A stretch of 64,000 nt of DNA from Toxoplasma gondii ME49 (lineage: Eukaryota > Apicomplexa > Conoidasida > Eucoccidiorida > Sarcocystidae). Where the stretch lies: positions 3,796,522-3,860,521 of the forward strand of contig NC_031475.1 of the NCBI RefSeq assembly GCF_000006565.2, in the 5' to 3' direction. Positions 34,864 to 47,374 of this stretch are shown piece by piece (within the stretch, counting starts at the first letter, position 1; each line of letters opens with the position of its first letter). The position numbers were made by a program, and so were the translations under genes. Below the pieces are notes generated by a model. The model was not told the origin of the DNA and made no database searches. It worked only from the letters and a program-made list of their open reading frames with translations.

Positions 34864-37800
34864 ATGCCGAAGAAGCTTCGGCGTGCTCCTCCCCTAGCGG
34901 GACGGCCTCGACCGTTCTCTCCTTCTCTGTATCCTCCATCGAGGGGTGTGTATCTCATGACTCAGATCGATGCGTGCGGTGTAAAGGGCATTCAAGAATC
35001 ACACGAAATATCTAACAACGCGAGGCGGCACCGCCAGGCTGCCTCGCCTTCTCTTCTCCCGTCTTCTTCGCCTTGCTCGTCTGCCCCTCTGCCTGCGTCC
35101 TCGCGTTTTCTTTCTTCGGTGGCTCGTTCGCTGCCTGATTCGACCCCGTCACCTGTCGTCGCAAACTCTGTCTCCCCTGCTTATGCCGCCTCATCACTGT
35201 CCTCTTCCTCTTCTTTGTCGTCTCTTTCCTCTTCTGCACCTCCGTCTCCTTCCGCTTCCTCTTCTTCCTCTGGAATCAACGGCGTTGCAGATGTCATCCT
35301 AGCGAACAATAAGGTCTCTGCGAGAGGCGAGAAGGCGAGAAGGGAAGCGAGCGACGCAGAGAAAGGGGCACAACCCGAGTCGTCGCTGTCTGCAGGCTCT
35401 CTCACCTTGTCACCGCCTGTTCGCGGTGTGAACGGGAGAGGCAGAGGAGCAGTGAAAAACGCCGCTGAAGGAGACCTACGAGTCCAGGTCAGTGACGTCG
35501 AGGTCCACATCAGCTCCTCTGACGACGACGGAGAGCGAGAGCGGGTGTTCGCTCTTGTGCATTCTCAGGAAAGGGGGAAGAAAGGGATTGCGTTTCCGAA
35601 GCGAAGGACTGGCTGGCAAGGGGGCGCGAAGACAGGCCCTGAGGCGAAGTTGGAAGACTGGCGTGGGCCCGTCTGGGGTCGCAGAACAGAGACGGACGAC
35701 TCTCACCGAGGCTCATCCAGAGCTCAGAAAGAGAGACTAGGTACACCGGCAGCCGCGGCGCCGAACAGAGAACCCCCAGACGCTCCAAAGGTCGGTTGGG
35801 CTGTGAGGGGGACGAGCCAGCACGCCGCGACCAAGCAGAAGGACGTCGGCGAGCAGGCGAGTGGAGACGAAGGCCGCGGTGGAGGCGCGCGAGCGAGAAT
35901 CGAGGCAGAACACGGACACTCGAGACGTTTGGCGAGTGAGGTGGCGGAAACGGGTCCAGTCCACACACCACAAGAGAGAATGGGGCGAGTCGTGGAGCAG
36001 GTAGGAGAGGCACATAACGCGCGGGAGAGCGCGGAGGCACCCGAAGGGTCGCGGAAGAGACAACGAGAAGAACCCAGACCGGGAGAAGAGGAACAAGGTA
36101 TCCAAAACGGGGCTCAGGAAAGCACAATCCGGTCCCCAGCAGGAGGACAAAAGAGGCTGAGAGAAACGGCTGCGCACGAGGATGAGAGGGCGAATGCCTC
36201 AGGCGAGAAAAAGCAAGAGGGAACCAGCACAATCCGTGCAGAGGGGGAAGAAATGGCTGCAAAACTCGGAGAAGGCCAACCTGAACGTCAGGCCTCCACC
36301 TCTATGGATATGTCTCCTCCCATTCAGCAGGTGTTTCAGTCGTCTCCTGATCGCCCCGACGAAGGCGCCTGCGGTCGCGGCGAGTTGCTGAAGCGAATGA
36401 GCGCTTCAGAAGACTCGGATAGTGCCTCCCTGTCGCCTTCGCCTCTTTGTTCGAGAAACACCGTTCTCGCCGAAGACCGCGAAGTGCCTTTCTCCCATCG
36501 CTGCTCGCCTTCAGAGGAAGACGAGGAGAGGCAGGGTCGGGGCAGAAACGAGGAAGCCGCTCTGCTTCGCTTCAAGAAAAAGATGGAGACTCTGGCGAAG
36601 GCGGAACTCGGGACGGCGCGCGCCATAGCCGCCGACGCCCAGGGTGCTGTGCGCGTCTACAACGCTGCTCTTTGGTTGGAGCATTTGACGAAGACCAAGG
36701 AAGCGAGCAGAGCCGGAGGCCGGGGCGAAGGAAGCGGAAGGACGGTTGCTCGAGGACAGGCGCGCGTTCGCGCAAAGGACTGGGAACCAGGGGACGCTGG
36801 GGTAAAGGGTGGCGCCTCTGGAGAGGCGGAGCATATCGACCAGAATGCTACAGAGACAGACAACGAATCCATTGAGTGTGGCAGGCGATTCTCCGGTGGA
36901 GAGGCGGGACAAGCGCGAGGAGGACAAAAAGAAAATGCATGCGCGGAAGCGAACACGAAGGAGGCAACCGAAGCGGCTGAGGCAGCAAACGCTCAAAAGG
37001 GGAAGGAAGGCAAACCGGAAGGGAATGAACCGACAGAGACGCGAAGGGAAGAAGACACAGGGAACAGGAGGAGGGAAGGGGAGACAAGGCCGAGTGAGAT
37101 GGATCGGGATAGCAAAGGGACAACGCGACAGGAACGTCGGGGGAAGGAGAACGGCGAACAGCTGGAGGGAGACACTGGAGAGACACAAGCGCTTCTCAGT
37201 TCGGCATCGGCGGCACAAGATGAGCAGCAAGGCGTGGGATCCGAGCGGGGAGCAGATGTGTCAGGAGAGAGAGATGAGAACGCGGGGTCGATGTACTACG
37301 ACAGCGAGTGTGACTCCATGTATGGTGAAGGAGCTGACCTCGACCCCGTTGACGAGAACGTGCAGAACGCACTCTTGGGGGACCGCGAAAACGACGTTGT
37401 AAGTGTTGCCCGTTTGGGTCGAATTAGAGAAAGAAATAGGACGGAGAATAAACCGGAAAAAACGAAAGCAACGACCGCGGGTAGTCAAGAGAGAGCTGCG
37501 GGGGCAGGGAAACTTTTGCTGGACAATCGCGAAGGTGGCAGGAGCTGGACAAGAGCAGAGCTGCAACAGGACAAGAAGGAAGAATACTCGAAGCAGGTGG
37601 AGGCAAACAAAGTCATGTTGTTTTCGAGGCTGGTGATTCGGTGGCACTTTGCTGGGGCAGCATGTTGTAATCCCTCAACGCCGGCATTGAGAAGGTGAAG
37701 ATCATCGCTAGACCATGTACTGTAACTAGCTCATTGCCGGTAGGTGGGCGCAAAAAGAAGAGAGGACGAAGAACGCCAGAACACTCGAAGGTGACCGAGC

Positions 37801-40800
37801 GGCGGACAAGCGAGTGAAGGGGCGAACGCCATTGGCTGAACCACGTTTCTGCTGTGAACTTGTCAAGAAGCGCGGTAGACCTTGAAGGCCCGTGTCGCCC
37901 TCCTGAACGCGTGTAAACGCGTCTAGTCGCAAAGCGGGGGATACGGGTAGGAGGCTCCACCTGAGTGGCCAGGCGAGAAGAGCTGACAAAGAAAAATGTA
38001 TCTTTGTGTGAGTGTTGGCAGATCTCCGTGGTTGAGGCGTGGCGAAATATACAGCAACTCTGTCGTTCAGTCGGGGCCGACGAAGACGGCGGCCACCGGT
38101 CTTCCTCGCCGTCTTGTTCTTCTCCGGTCGCCTCTCTCTCCAAAGAGGAGCGAAGTGCTGTGCGCTCTCAGGCGTACAGACAGCTGCCGCCTCGCGTCTG
38201 GAATGACAACCTCGAGCTGCACTGTGCCGTGTGCGAGCGCGTTAACGGAGACCCGCACACAAGTAGGTTTCTCTGTTTCCGTTGAACGGTTCTGATGCGT
38301 GATTCTGGAGGCGTGATGTTCTTTGTGAAAACGCTAGTCAACCAGTTTCGTCGCCACGGATATTTGCTTGACATGTTGATGGCTTAAATGCTCAAAAACG
38401 TCGACGTTGACACTCGGGTGTGTCTGTCAGACGCGGAAACGTCCAGGCTAAGCATCCCTCCTTTTTGAAACCCGCTTCCCTTCTCGCAGAGAAAAGAGGA
38501 AGCCCGTGAACGATGCGACCCACCCATAATGGCAGCACGAGAAAGTGGCGCTCAGATCGTTTTCTCAGTTCTTTGTGATAAGGACCTCGCCCCGACATCT
38601 TCCTATATGCGGCTGTTGCAGGTCTTCCGTCATCTGGGCAACAACAAGGCTCTAAGTAGCCACGGAATCTTGTTCCTCGTTTCGCGTTTTCCTTTCTGGT
38701 CTTCTTCACCGTTTCTGTTTTCGTGTTGCGTTGCACGTTCCGCTGCATCTATTTCTTTCGGCCGCGCTCTCACATGCGTCCTGGAATGTTTTCTCCCTTT
38801 CACTGGTGGTGTGTCCGCCTTTCGGTTTCCGCGTCAATCTGCGCCGACTGCCTCGGTCAAGTCGCGCCGCCCCTTTTGGCTTGTGAGCGTATATTCCTCG
38901 CTTCTTCGGCTTGTATCCAGCTTCCGCCTCAGCATGTGGTTCAAATGATGAAATCTGAACTCGTGTCTTCATCATGGAAGGTTATTCTTTTATACTTTGA
39001 GCTGTCATCTGTTTCGCATGTCACAGCAACGATGCTCGTTTGCGAAGCCTATTGCCAGCGGGCCTTCCATCCGGCATGCGTTGGCCTGGGCAACCTGGAA
39101 CTCGACTGGGCAGACGAAAACGACCTGCGGTCTCGCGCCTTCTCCTTTCAGTGCGAGGACTGCTGCGACGAGGTTCTCCGGTGCAGGTAAACACCGGTCT
39201 CCGCGCCTCAATTGATTATACACAAAGAATCAGTTACCGTCCTACGTGGGTGTACTTCATCTATGTATGTAGGTATGCACAATGTACGTGCTGTGTGCCT
39301 TGCACACGCGGTGTTTGCCTGTGCTGTTTCTCGTTCTGCGATGTCGCCTATCCTTTCTGCACTTGTACTAACTCTGAGAAACCGAGGCATTCGCTCGTCC
39401 TCACAGACCCGCAGAGCCGTCCTTCATTTGTTTTCATCGAGAGTCACACGTACCCGTGTGTATGCATCTACGTCTACCGATATACGCTTTGACGTGTTTG
39501 CACATGTACGTTCGTCTGCGTTTGTGTCGTGACAAATTAGTAAAGACGCGCATGTTTTCCTTAGTATATCAGGGGAACTCCACGTTTCTGAAGTGTGTAT
39601 GTATGTGTGTGTGTTGCGTGTCTCAGTGCGTGCGGTCTGCGCAAGCCTCGACGTCAGCTGGCACGGTGCAGCCACATGCTGTGTCGGCGTTTTTATTGCT
39701 GGCCTGCATGCGTGGAGTCGACAGTACACATCTCGCCTTTCCAGCGGGGTCCTCAGGTGCCGTCACTGCGAGGCGACGACCTGCGTCGCCTGGTGCAAGC
39801 TCTCAGCGGGCCCTCAGGTTCCGCTGCAGCCACAGAGCTCACCGGACAAGGGGCGGAGAAGGACAAGTGTCTCCTCGCCGCGAGCGGCTCCTCGTCTTCC
39901 TGCGGCGCCGGTTGCAGCTCGGGGTCTCTGGGACGAGCAGGCAGCGGCGAACGCGCTGACCACAGTGCCCTGAACATGGCGGCAACAGGGAAGGCCCCGC
40001 AGTCACAAGAGTGCAGAGAAGGCGAGGAACGAACCGGCGAACAGCGGGCGTGCGCCGAGGCGGACGTAGACGGTGCCCAGGGGCGGGAAGGCTTACATTC
40101 GCAAGCCGACGGGGGTGGGGCTGCTCAGCAAAGAGAGACAGGGAAGGGGTTAAGACACAGACAGAAAGAACAGAAGAAAGGTCGGGGAGGCGCGCGAGGT
40201 GGCAGCGCGCCTTCTCTCTTATTCGCGTCGAGAGAGACCCGCGGAGCTCAGAGAAAAGACTCAGCAGACGGGCAATCTGATGATGTCAATCGACTCGTGG
40301 AAGCCGCACGAATTCTCTACGAGGCAGGCGAGGATGTGTTTTTCGATGCTCAGGGTAGGAACTTTAAGGTCTCACGGGAGAGGCGCAACAGCGCATGCAG
40401 CAATTGTTAATTCTGTTTCGTGTCCTCTTTGTGTTCATCATCTGTCCTTCGTCATTTTGTGTTTCTTCGGTTGTGTGTCACTTCCAGCCCCGTCCCCGTG
40501 ACATAATGTCCTCTCTTTCTCTCTGTGTCGCAGTCGTTTCCCCCCATCCGTAGATCGATTTCAGTGTCGTGCTCCCCTCGGTATCTCCGAGCTTGCCTTT
40601 CCCCCCGGATCTCCCTCTTGTCCTCGGTTCCCGTTCGTGTCTCCTCCTTTGCCTTGCGACTTCGCTCTCTCGTCGTTGCTTGTCTCTTCTGTTTTGTTCG
40701 GAACCTCCTGTCCGCTTGCTTGAAGGCCACACGTTTTTGGCTTCCTCCGCTTATTCCTTTCCATACGTTCCCTGATTGTGTCTTTACTGCTTGCAGGCCG

Positions 40801-43800
40801 AGAGCGTTTTATCTGCTCGCGTCACTTCTGTGTGTCTTGCCACACGCTAGAGGCGCAGCATTTCACGTGGGAGACGCACATTCGCCAGCTCGCGCAGCTA
40901 GCTGACGACCTGCAGCTAGCTGTGCCCAAGTTGGCGGCCGATGCGCCACCGGAGACGAACCCGCGCACCGGCAAGTCACTCAGTGACGTCGGGGACGCTT
41001 CGACTGCCCATCTGGGCAGCCGTCAACCAGCGACATCCTGCGAGACGCTTGAGCTGGCGACTGGGAGGAGTCAAGCAGCCGGAGGCCATCCGAAGAAGCG
41101 CGGAGGACACCTAGATTTGCTTGACGGTCACAGTGGGGCCACAGGCGAACCAGGAAAAACAGCTGGAGACGAAACGGGTCCACAACCTGGAGCTTCGCAG
41201 TCCATGAGTCTGCCAGCCGAGACCCCAGGTGCTTCTGCCTCGATCCTGGCGCTGGAGCCCGCGTCACCGTCTCAGGGCGGTGCTGATTCCCTTGCAGGAC
41301 AGGTACCTGCACTGAGGAAGCAGCTCGCCTTTGCTCGAGTCTGTTTCGAGTTTGTGAAGGAGTCGACGCGAGGGTGGACCGACAGAAGAATCTTTGCAAA
41401 ACAGGTAAACAAGCTCTAACGCGCCTTCGCTCTTCTACTCTCGTCTGTTCCTTTCGCTCCTCGGTCTCTACCTGTCTCTGCTTGTCTGTCTCGCGCGACC
41501 TAAGAGAGTGCTTTATACGTCCGGCGTTTTTCTGTTGAATTGCTGTGTCGCGCACCGCGTTTCGCCGGGAGAAGCGGAAATGGCAAATTCGGAAAGCGTC
41601 TCAAAGCACAGGTCACCTCTTTGGGTAACAGTGTAGTATTAGTCAATTCGAACTTCACTCGAGAAGAGAAAAGGCTTCTCGTTGACTCTCGTGATCCGTC
41701 TTTTGCCGTGGAGAGTTTTTCATTTTTTCTGCGTCTCCGTGATTTCCCCTTAGTCGACCCTGCCCCAACTTCACGTGTTTCTCGCGGGCTTCGCTCGCCG
41801 GTCTCTGCGGCAGTCGAAAACGGCGGCTCTGTCAAGCAACTTGTCCACCTTTGTTCCTCAACCTCTTCCGTCGACACTCGCATTCACCATAAGCCCGAAG
41901 CTGTACCCTGTCTTGACCGCGTGTTCTGCTGCAGTACAAGATGCACCGTCCAGACCCCTTCCCATCCCTCCTCGTTTCGCCGCTCGTGGATATCTGGGAA
42001 TGCCAACTGTGCCGATCAGCGTTTTGCAGTCGCTGTGTCCCGCCGTCGTCGAAGATTCTGAGCGACGCATCAGGAGCGATTCTGTGCGACTTCTGCCGGT
42101 TTTCTGAAAGCTGGAAACACCGGAGAAGCTCCGTGCTTCGCCCCGTCAGCGCCGGGGAGGCCCGGCCCGCATGCAGAGGCGCAGGAGACGAAACGGCGGA
42201 CGAACGGGGTGGACGCGACAGAAGGCGGCGAAAGGGCAAGAAGGGCCGAAGGGAGGACGAGCAGCGACGCATTGCGGAGATGGTCAAAGATGTCGTCGCA
42301 GGCGCAGACTGCATTACCAGTCTGACCACGTGAGAGGCGAGGGAGGGACAGCGTGAAAACCCGCAGCAACGGATAGTGTTGGGTCGGCCGGGAACAAGCA
42401 ACGCAGTGAACTGCGTTTACGGAGGAAACCTCTCAGGGTACGAGGGAGAGGTGTAGAGGCGAAGGGGGGCGATAAACAGGATGAGTGGCTAGCCATAGGG
42501 GGTAAGGGACACTATGCGTAGAGCGAGGCACAAAATGGCAGGAGTCTCCGCGATTGCATTTCGAGTTCAGGGTGTGGTTCCGGTTTCACGCCATGCATTT
42601 GCGATGCCTTCCTCAGCTGCACATCGCTCCCTTTCTCTCGGTGTGGTGCGTGCAGAAACTTTCGCCGCTTCTTACGGACCGAGTCGTCGCGAGTCCAAAA
42701 TGTGGGTCTAGTTCCAAGACTACCAAAAACGTTTTTCCACCATCTTTGGCGTGTTAAGAGATACCCTTGCTTGGAAGGGCAGACATGCGTTGTCTGCGTG
42801 AATTTGGATATCCCGCTTTGCTCCTCTTCTCCATGTCTGATCTGTGAGCCCTGGATACGAATTGTGTAGCTTCGGCGGGGAGTGCCGACGATCACACGTG
42901 TACCACAGGTAAAGCTCGCTTTTCTCTCATCTGTTTCTTCCCACCGTTAGAACCCGTATCAGCACCCCGCATTGCGTTCTTTCTTCTTTCGTTCCCGTGA
43001 CTGTTGTGCGTCTCGCGCTTCCTCCCTCCCTCGTCGCCACAGCTTATTTCCTTTCCTCTCTCTTCACTTGGTACTTTGAGCCGGCTGCGTCTCTCCCTGT
43101 CAGACCGGAGTCACGGCAAAACGTGTGATCGACGACCACTCCTGGGAGAGCTGTGCACTTGTGGAGGACGATCCGAACTCTGGGGACGAGTCGGAAGTGG
43201 GGAAGGCGCTCTCCACTGTCTCATCTCTCTCCGCCCGAAAAGGCGAAAAAGGCTTTTCTTCACAGTCGGACGCGCCACGCCCTTCGGGCGCCTCTCGTTT
43301 TGCCCCTGGATCCAAGGTCTGGGACTACGCGCGGAAGCGGCGGAAAACCGGGGATGGCGAGGCCCTTGGATCGCGGGGGGCTGGGCCGGCGCCTGGAGGC
43401 TCAGCGGAGTCTTTTGGGGCGGATCGGCTGAATTTCCAGTTCACGACAAGCTGCATTTTCCCGGCGCAGTGCCGGAATCTGTTGCGGGCGCGGAGCGAGG
43501 GCGAAATGTGCGTGTGCACGGGGAGTTCTTGCGACGCGGACTGCCTGAACCGGAGCCGCGGGATCCAGTGCGACCGCAAGCGATGCAAGTTTGGGACGGC
43601 AGACTGCGGGAACCGGCAGTTTAAACGCGGAGGCGGGTCGGGATCGCAGGCTTTCTGCTTCGTTCAGGACTGCGGAGAGAAGGGCCTGGGGGTGTTTGCA
43701 CGAGAGCGGATCGAAGAGGGGAAGCTGGTGATCGAGTACGTCGGCGAGGTGCTGGATGCGCAGCTACTCGCGGCGCGGGTCCGAGCGTACACTCAGCAGG

Positions 43801-46800
43801 AACTCGCCCGCGGGCAGCCGCAGCACTGGTACGTGATGGAAGTGATTCCCCACGTCTACATCGACAGCACGCGCGTGGGGAACATCGCGCGACTCGTGAA
43901 TCACAGCTGCGAGCCGAACTGCTCGCTGCAGCGGGTAAACGTCCACGGGACGTACCGCATGGGGATCTTCGCGCTGCGCCCGATTCTTCCCGGCGAGGAG
44001 ATCTCGTACGATTACGGCTTCACCCGTAAGGGCTTTGGCCAGGGCTTCGTCTGCTTCTGCGGCAGCAGCAAGTGCCGCGGGCGGATCGGCGGAGACAGTC
44101 GCAGAAACAAGTTTGGAGACGTCGCGGACAATGCGCTGAAGCGGAAGGAAGGCTTCGACTCGCTCCTCTGCAAGCAACTCTGCCAAGCCATCACGTCTCA
44201 GAGTTTCTCCAGAGCCGAACGGATCCCGCCTCCCTCGCCTTACACCTGGCGACGCGACGCCATCGGCACCAGTGCCCAGGCCAGAGCGTGGCTCGAGAAA
44301 AAGCTCAACGAAGGAGAAGCCGACAACCCCTTCTTCGCCCAGTTCATCTTCGACTTCCACCTCTATGACGGTAGGAATGTAGACATCGCTAGCTAGACCA
44401 CTTGTTGATAGCGAAAGAGATAGAGACAACAAATGATGGTGACCGGAAACACACAGAGCGGGTCACAAGAAAGGATTGATGGAGAAATAGGGAATTCTTG
44501 ATACATTCTGAGTTTTCGACCTCCCAGCAGTGTCTGACCGGTTATCCTCGGCGTACCCGACGACGGTTGCACAGTTGAAAAGTGAAATGTAACTGGGGTT
44601 ACTATCCACAGTGTTTTGGCAATTCGCCTATTGGGCGGCGTCGCCTCGGGATCAAACCGATGTCCCGCAGCTTACCACCGTTGCTCAACGGTAGTTGAGC
44701 GTTGGTTCTTTTGTGCGCAGCCGCCGTAAACTTTGTCAAACTCCTCCTACTCGACGGAAAGACTGTCGAGGAATTCACTCGCAGCAAAACGAAATCCGTG
44801 AGTTACTGCTTTGCTATCAAGTACTTCCGCCGGACTTCTGAAATGCCACATATTGATCCACGTTTATATGCGTCAGCGTGTGTGTAAAATTACATATATA
44901 TATATATATATATATGCATTTGACGCACGTAGATGCCCATCGTTACTGAGTGGGGGAGATAAGTGTGCACATACACAAACCCGTTCATAGACAGATCGTT
45001 CGTTAATACATATGTGGATATACCGAGAAGGAGGTTTGTTCTTATATCTATCAATCTATACACATATATATGCATACGGTGCAATTTGTCAATGATTTGT
45101 TACAAACACGTGTACGACTGGTGGTCTCTGTCCTTCGCGCAGATGTGCATGGACATACCCTGGAGCTTGCTGGCGAGCGACTTCAACGACAAGGGCATAA
45201 CGCAGGCGATCCGGCATTCCATCCTTACGGAAGAACGCCTAAACAAAGCCAAGAAGTTCTTTCTTTCCAACGTATGTCAACACGTATTTTCTCCATGTCG
45301 ATTCTGTGTGACTGCCCTGTGGTATATATATATATATATATATGTATGTATCGGTATATATATGTATATCTAGAGGGAGCGATACACGCATACATGCATC
45401 TACACACACAGAAGCACCACACAGGTGCATGTCTATCTAGGCACCTGCAATGCGTGTGTCTTTGTTTTGTCCCTTCCGTCCATGTGCATGACTTACGAGA
45501 CATATCCTTGAGAGATTTGTTCTTCTCTCAGATGGCGATTCGCGCAGCAGAGGCGTCTGGCCGCTCAGCGCAGACGGCACTGCAGGACCTCGTGGACCTG
45601 AACTGGGGAGCAACGGAGGTGTGTAGCAGAAGGAGAAAATCGAATCCCTGCATGCATTTGAATGCACCAAGCACGACAACACGCCCCTATGTTGTTTTCG
45701 AATGTAGTCGTTTTCTGTCGCAGAAATCCTGATATTGTTTATTGGTATCTCGGCAGTCACCCTCAGTTCCGGCACTGTGCCCTTTCTCGCGTTCCTGCTC
45801 CGCGGGTTGGAACACAGCCTTTTCTTCTGGGAATAGTGTGGGGCACATAGCCATTCTTTGTTTCCTTTTTACTCATCGTTTTTTCTCAGTCTAATGTGTA
45901 CCTCCTGGACCATTCTCTCTAGGTCGGGCGTGTAATTGCCTTCCTTTTTCTTTGCCGGTGCTTGCAAGGCTAAAATGTTTTATGTGTTCTCATGATACTG
46001 CGAATGCACTGAATCCTGTGCTTCCGTCTCGTGCTCCGTCGCTTCATTGTTCCAGCGGGGCTCGTTTCTTGTTTTCGTCAGACTGTGGAACGCTGCTGTC
46101 CCCCTTGGTCCCGTTCGGTGCCGTCTTTTGTGTTTGTTCGCCCGTATATCTCCGGTGATGCTTCGCCCCTGGGCATATCTACGGTTCGCGCATCGGTTGT
46201 TCCGCATTTGCTTCTCTGTCGTTCAGGTATGTTCGCTGTGTGACAGCGAAGGTGTCGTGAGCGTTTGCGATTCCTGCGCCGAGGCGTATCATGCCGACTG
46301 CGCGGAATTGAGCCAAGACGACGAAGGCCACTCTCTCTGCCCCGCCTGTCTCCTCTCGGATTCGAGGTATGCTGGGCGTTCAACAGAGCGGCTGTCCTTA
46401 GCTGGTGGGAGAGCGCGCAGTCTCCTTTCTGGGTTAACACGGCTTTGCATCTCACTCCTAGGATGGTTCGTAGTCGTCACACACCCCCAGCTACACAGAT
46501 GCATGCACATGTTATCCCGATGACCACTTGGAGGCTTTGCTGTTCCAATTACTATCGTTCTCTCTGTGTTTGTATGCATGTAATTGGCTACAGATATAAA
46601 TAAATCTGTAAGAATGTATACATGTAGATAACCGCCGGTGTAGAAATGTATGCTGAGACGTATGAATAGGTTTCTCTCGGGCGCGTATTTCGTATACACG
46701 TTTGTTTGTCACTCCAAAGAGAGACAGATGTATTTTGTTATGGTTGTGTAAGCTGCAGTCTCATGCGCAGGCTTTCTCCGTGAGACCGGTTCGTTTTTTA

Positions 46801-47374
46801 GTCGTCATGTTGTGTTGTGGTGGATCTCCGTGTCTGTCCCGCCTTGAACTGAAAGAACGCCTCGCTGCTCCAATAGAACTGTGTACCTCCATTAAAAACT
46901 GTCAACTTGTATTTCCTTTTTCACAGGCGTCAGTGGCATCTGATGAGCGAAGCTGACCGCGTGCTTGTGGGAGTGCGCCTGAACGCTCTGCGACTGCTGG
47001 AGGTGCTGGCGAAGTCCCCGCACCAAAGCCACTTATTCACGCGTCAAACTGACTCTTCGTTAGGAGGCGAGGATTACGCAGCTGCATGTGAAAAGGCGCG
47101 GTTGCCCGAAAAAATTGAAGACGAGACGGAGGCATGTATTGGGTCGGTGGTCGCGAAGCGTACTGGGCGAACCGACGCTTCGAGAAAAGGAGGAAAGGGG
47201 AGCTTCTGCCCGAACAATCTTGGCCACGAGAAAGGAAGGGGCGGAGGCGTTGACAGTGGAGGGGAAACTTTACCTGTTCTCGCTGGATTGCATGTGGACG
47301 TCATCCAGTCCGTGTTCACCCTTCAGGAAGAAGATGAAGCTTTATTTTTTGAAGCAGGTTATGTGGAAGAGTAG
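34864..47374 (+). CDS. PHD-finger and SET-domain histone lysine methyltransferase (AWS-SET-postSET)
   Basis: The exons are 34864-37398, 38022-38262, 39027-39186, an uncertain fourth exon ending at 40354, 40797-41404, 41935-42329, 42656-42863, 43104-44370, 44721-44797, 45143-45271, 45532-45618, 46227-46366 and 46927-47374. The product is about 2,280 residues. The first 845 are disordered and Ser/Glu/Arg-rich. A PHD finger follows (LHCAVCERVNGDPHT spliced to MLVCEAYCQRAFHPACVG). Extra Cys/His clusters come next: RFICSRHFCVSCHTL, WECQLCRSAFCSRC and CVVCVNLDIPLC. The AWS block is EMCVCTGSSCDADCLNRSRG. SET begins at KGLGVFARERIEEGKLVIEY and has NHSCEPNC and GEEISYDYGF as cofactor and catalytic motifs. 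Post-SET is CFCGSSKCRG. A second PHD (VCSLCDSEGVVSVC spliced before a C-terminal helix) lies near the end. AWS plus VGNIARLVNHSCEPNC is the SET2/NSD/ASH1 pattern, so H3K36-type activity is the best guess. The start at 34864 is the first ATG of the frame. Exon 4 has two workable acceptors: 39745, which gives a Cys-rich RCRHCEATTCVAWC, or 39807. Confidence 0.88.
44893..44914. repeat. (TA)n microsatellite
   Basis: About 11 TA units lie in an intron of the SET gene. A similar tract lies at 45321-45342 in the next-but-one intron. Confidence 0.9.

Noticed and set aside
35510..36262. 250-codon minus-strand ORF and several neighbours (36511-37230, 36848-37186)
   Set aside because: These are antisense shadows of the purine-rich first exon of the SET gene, and their composition follows from that exon.
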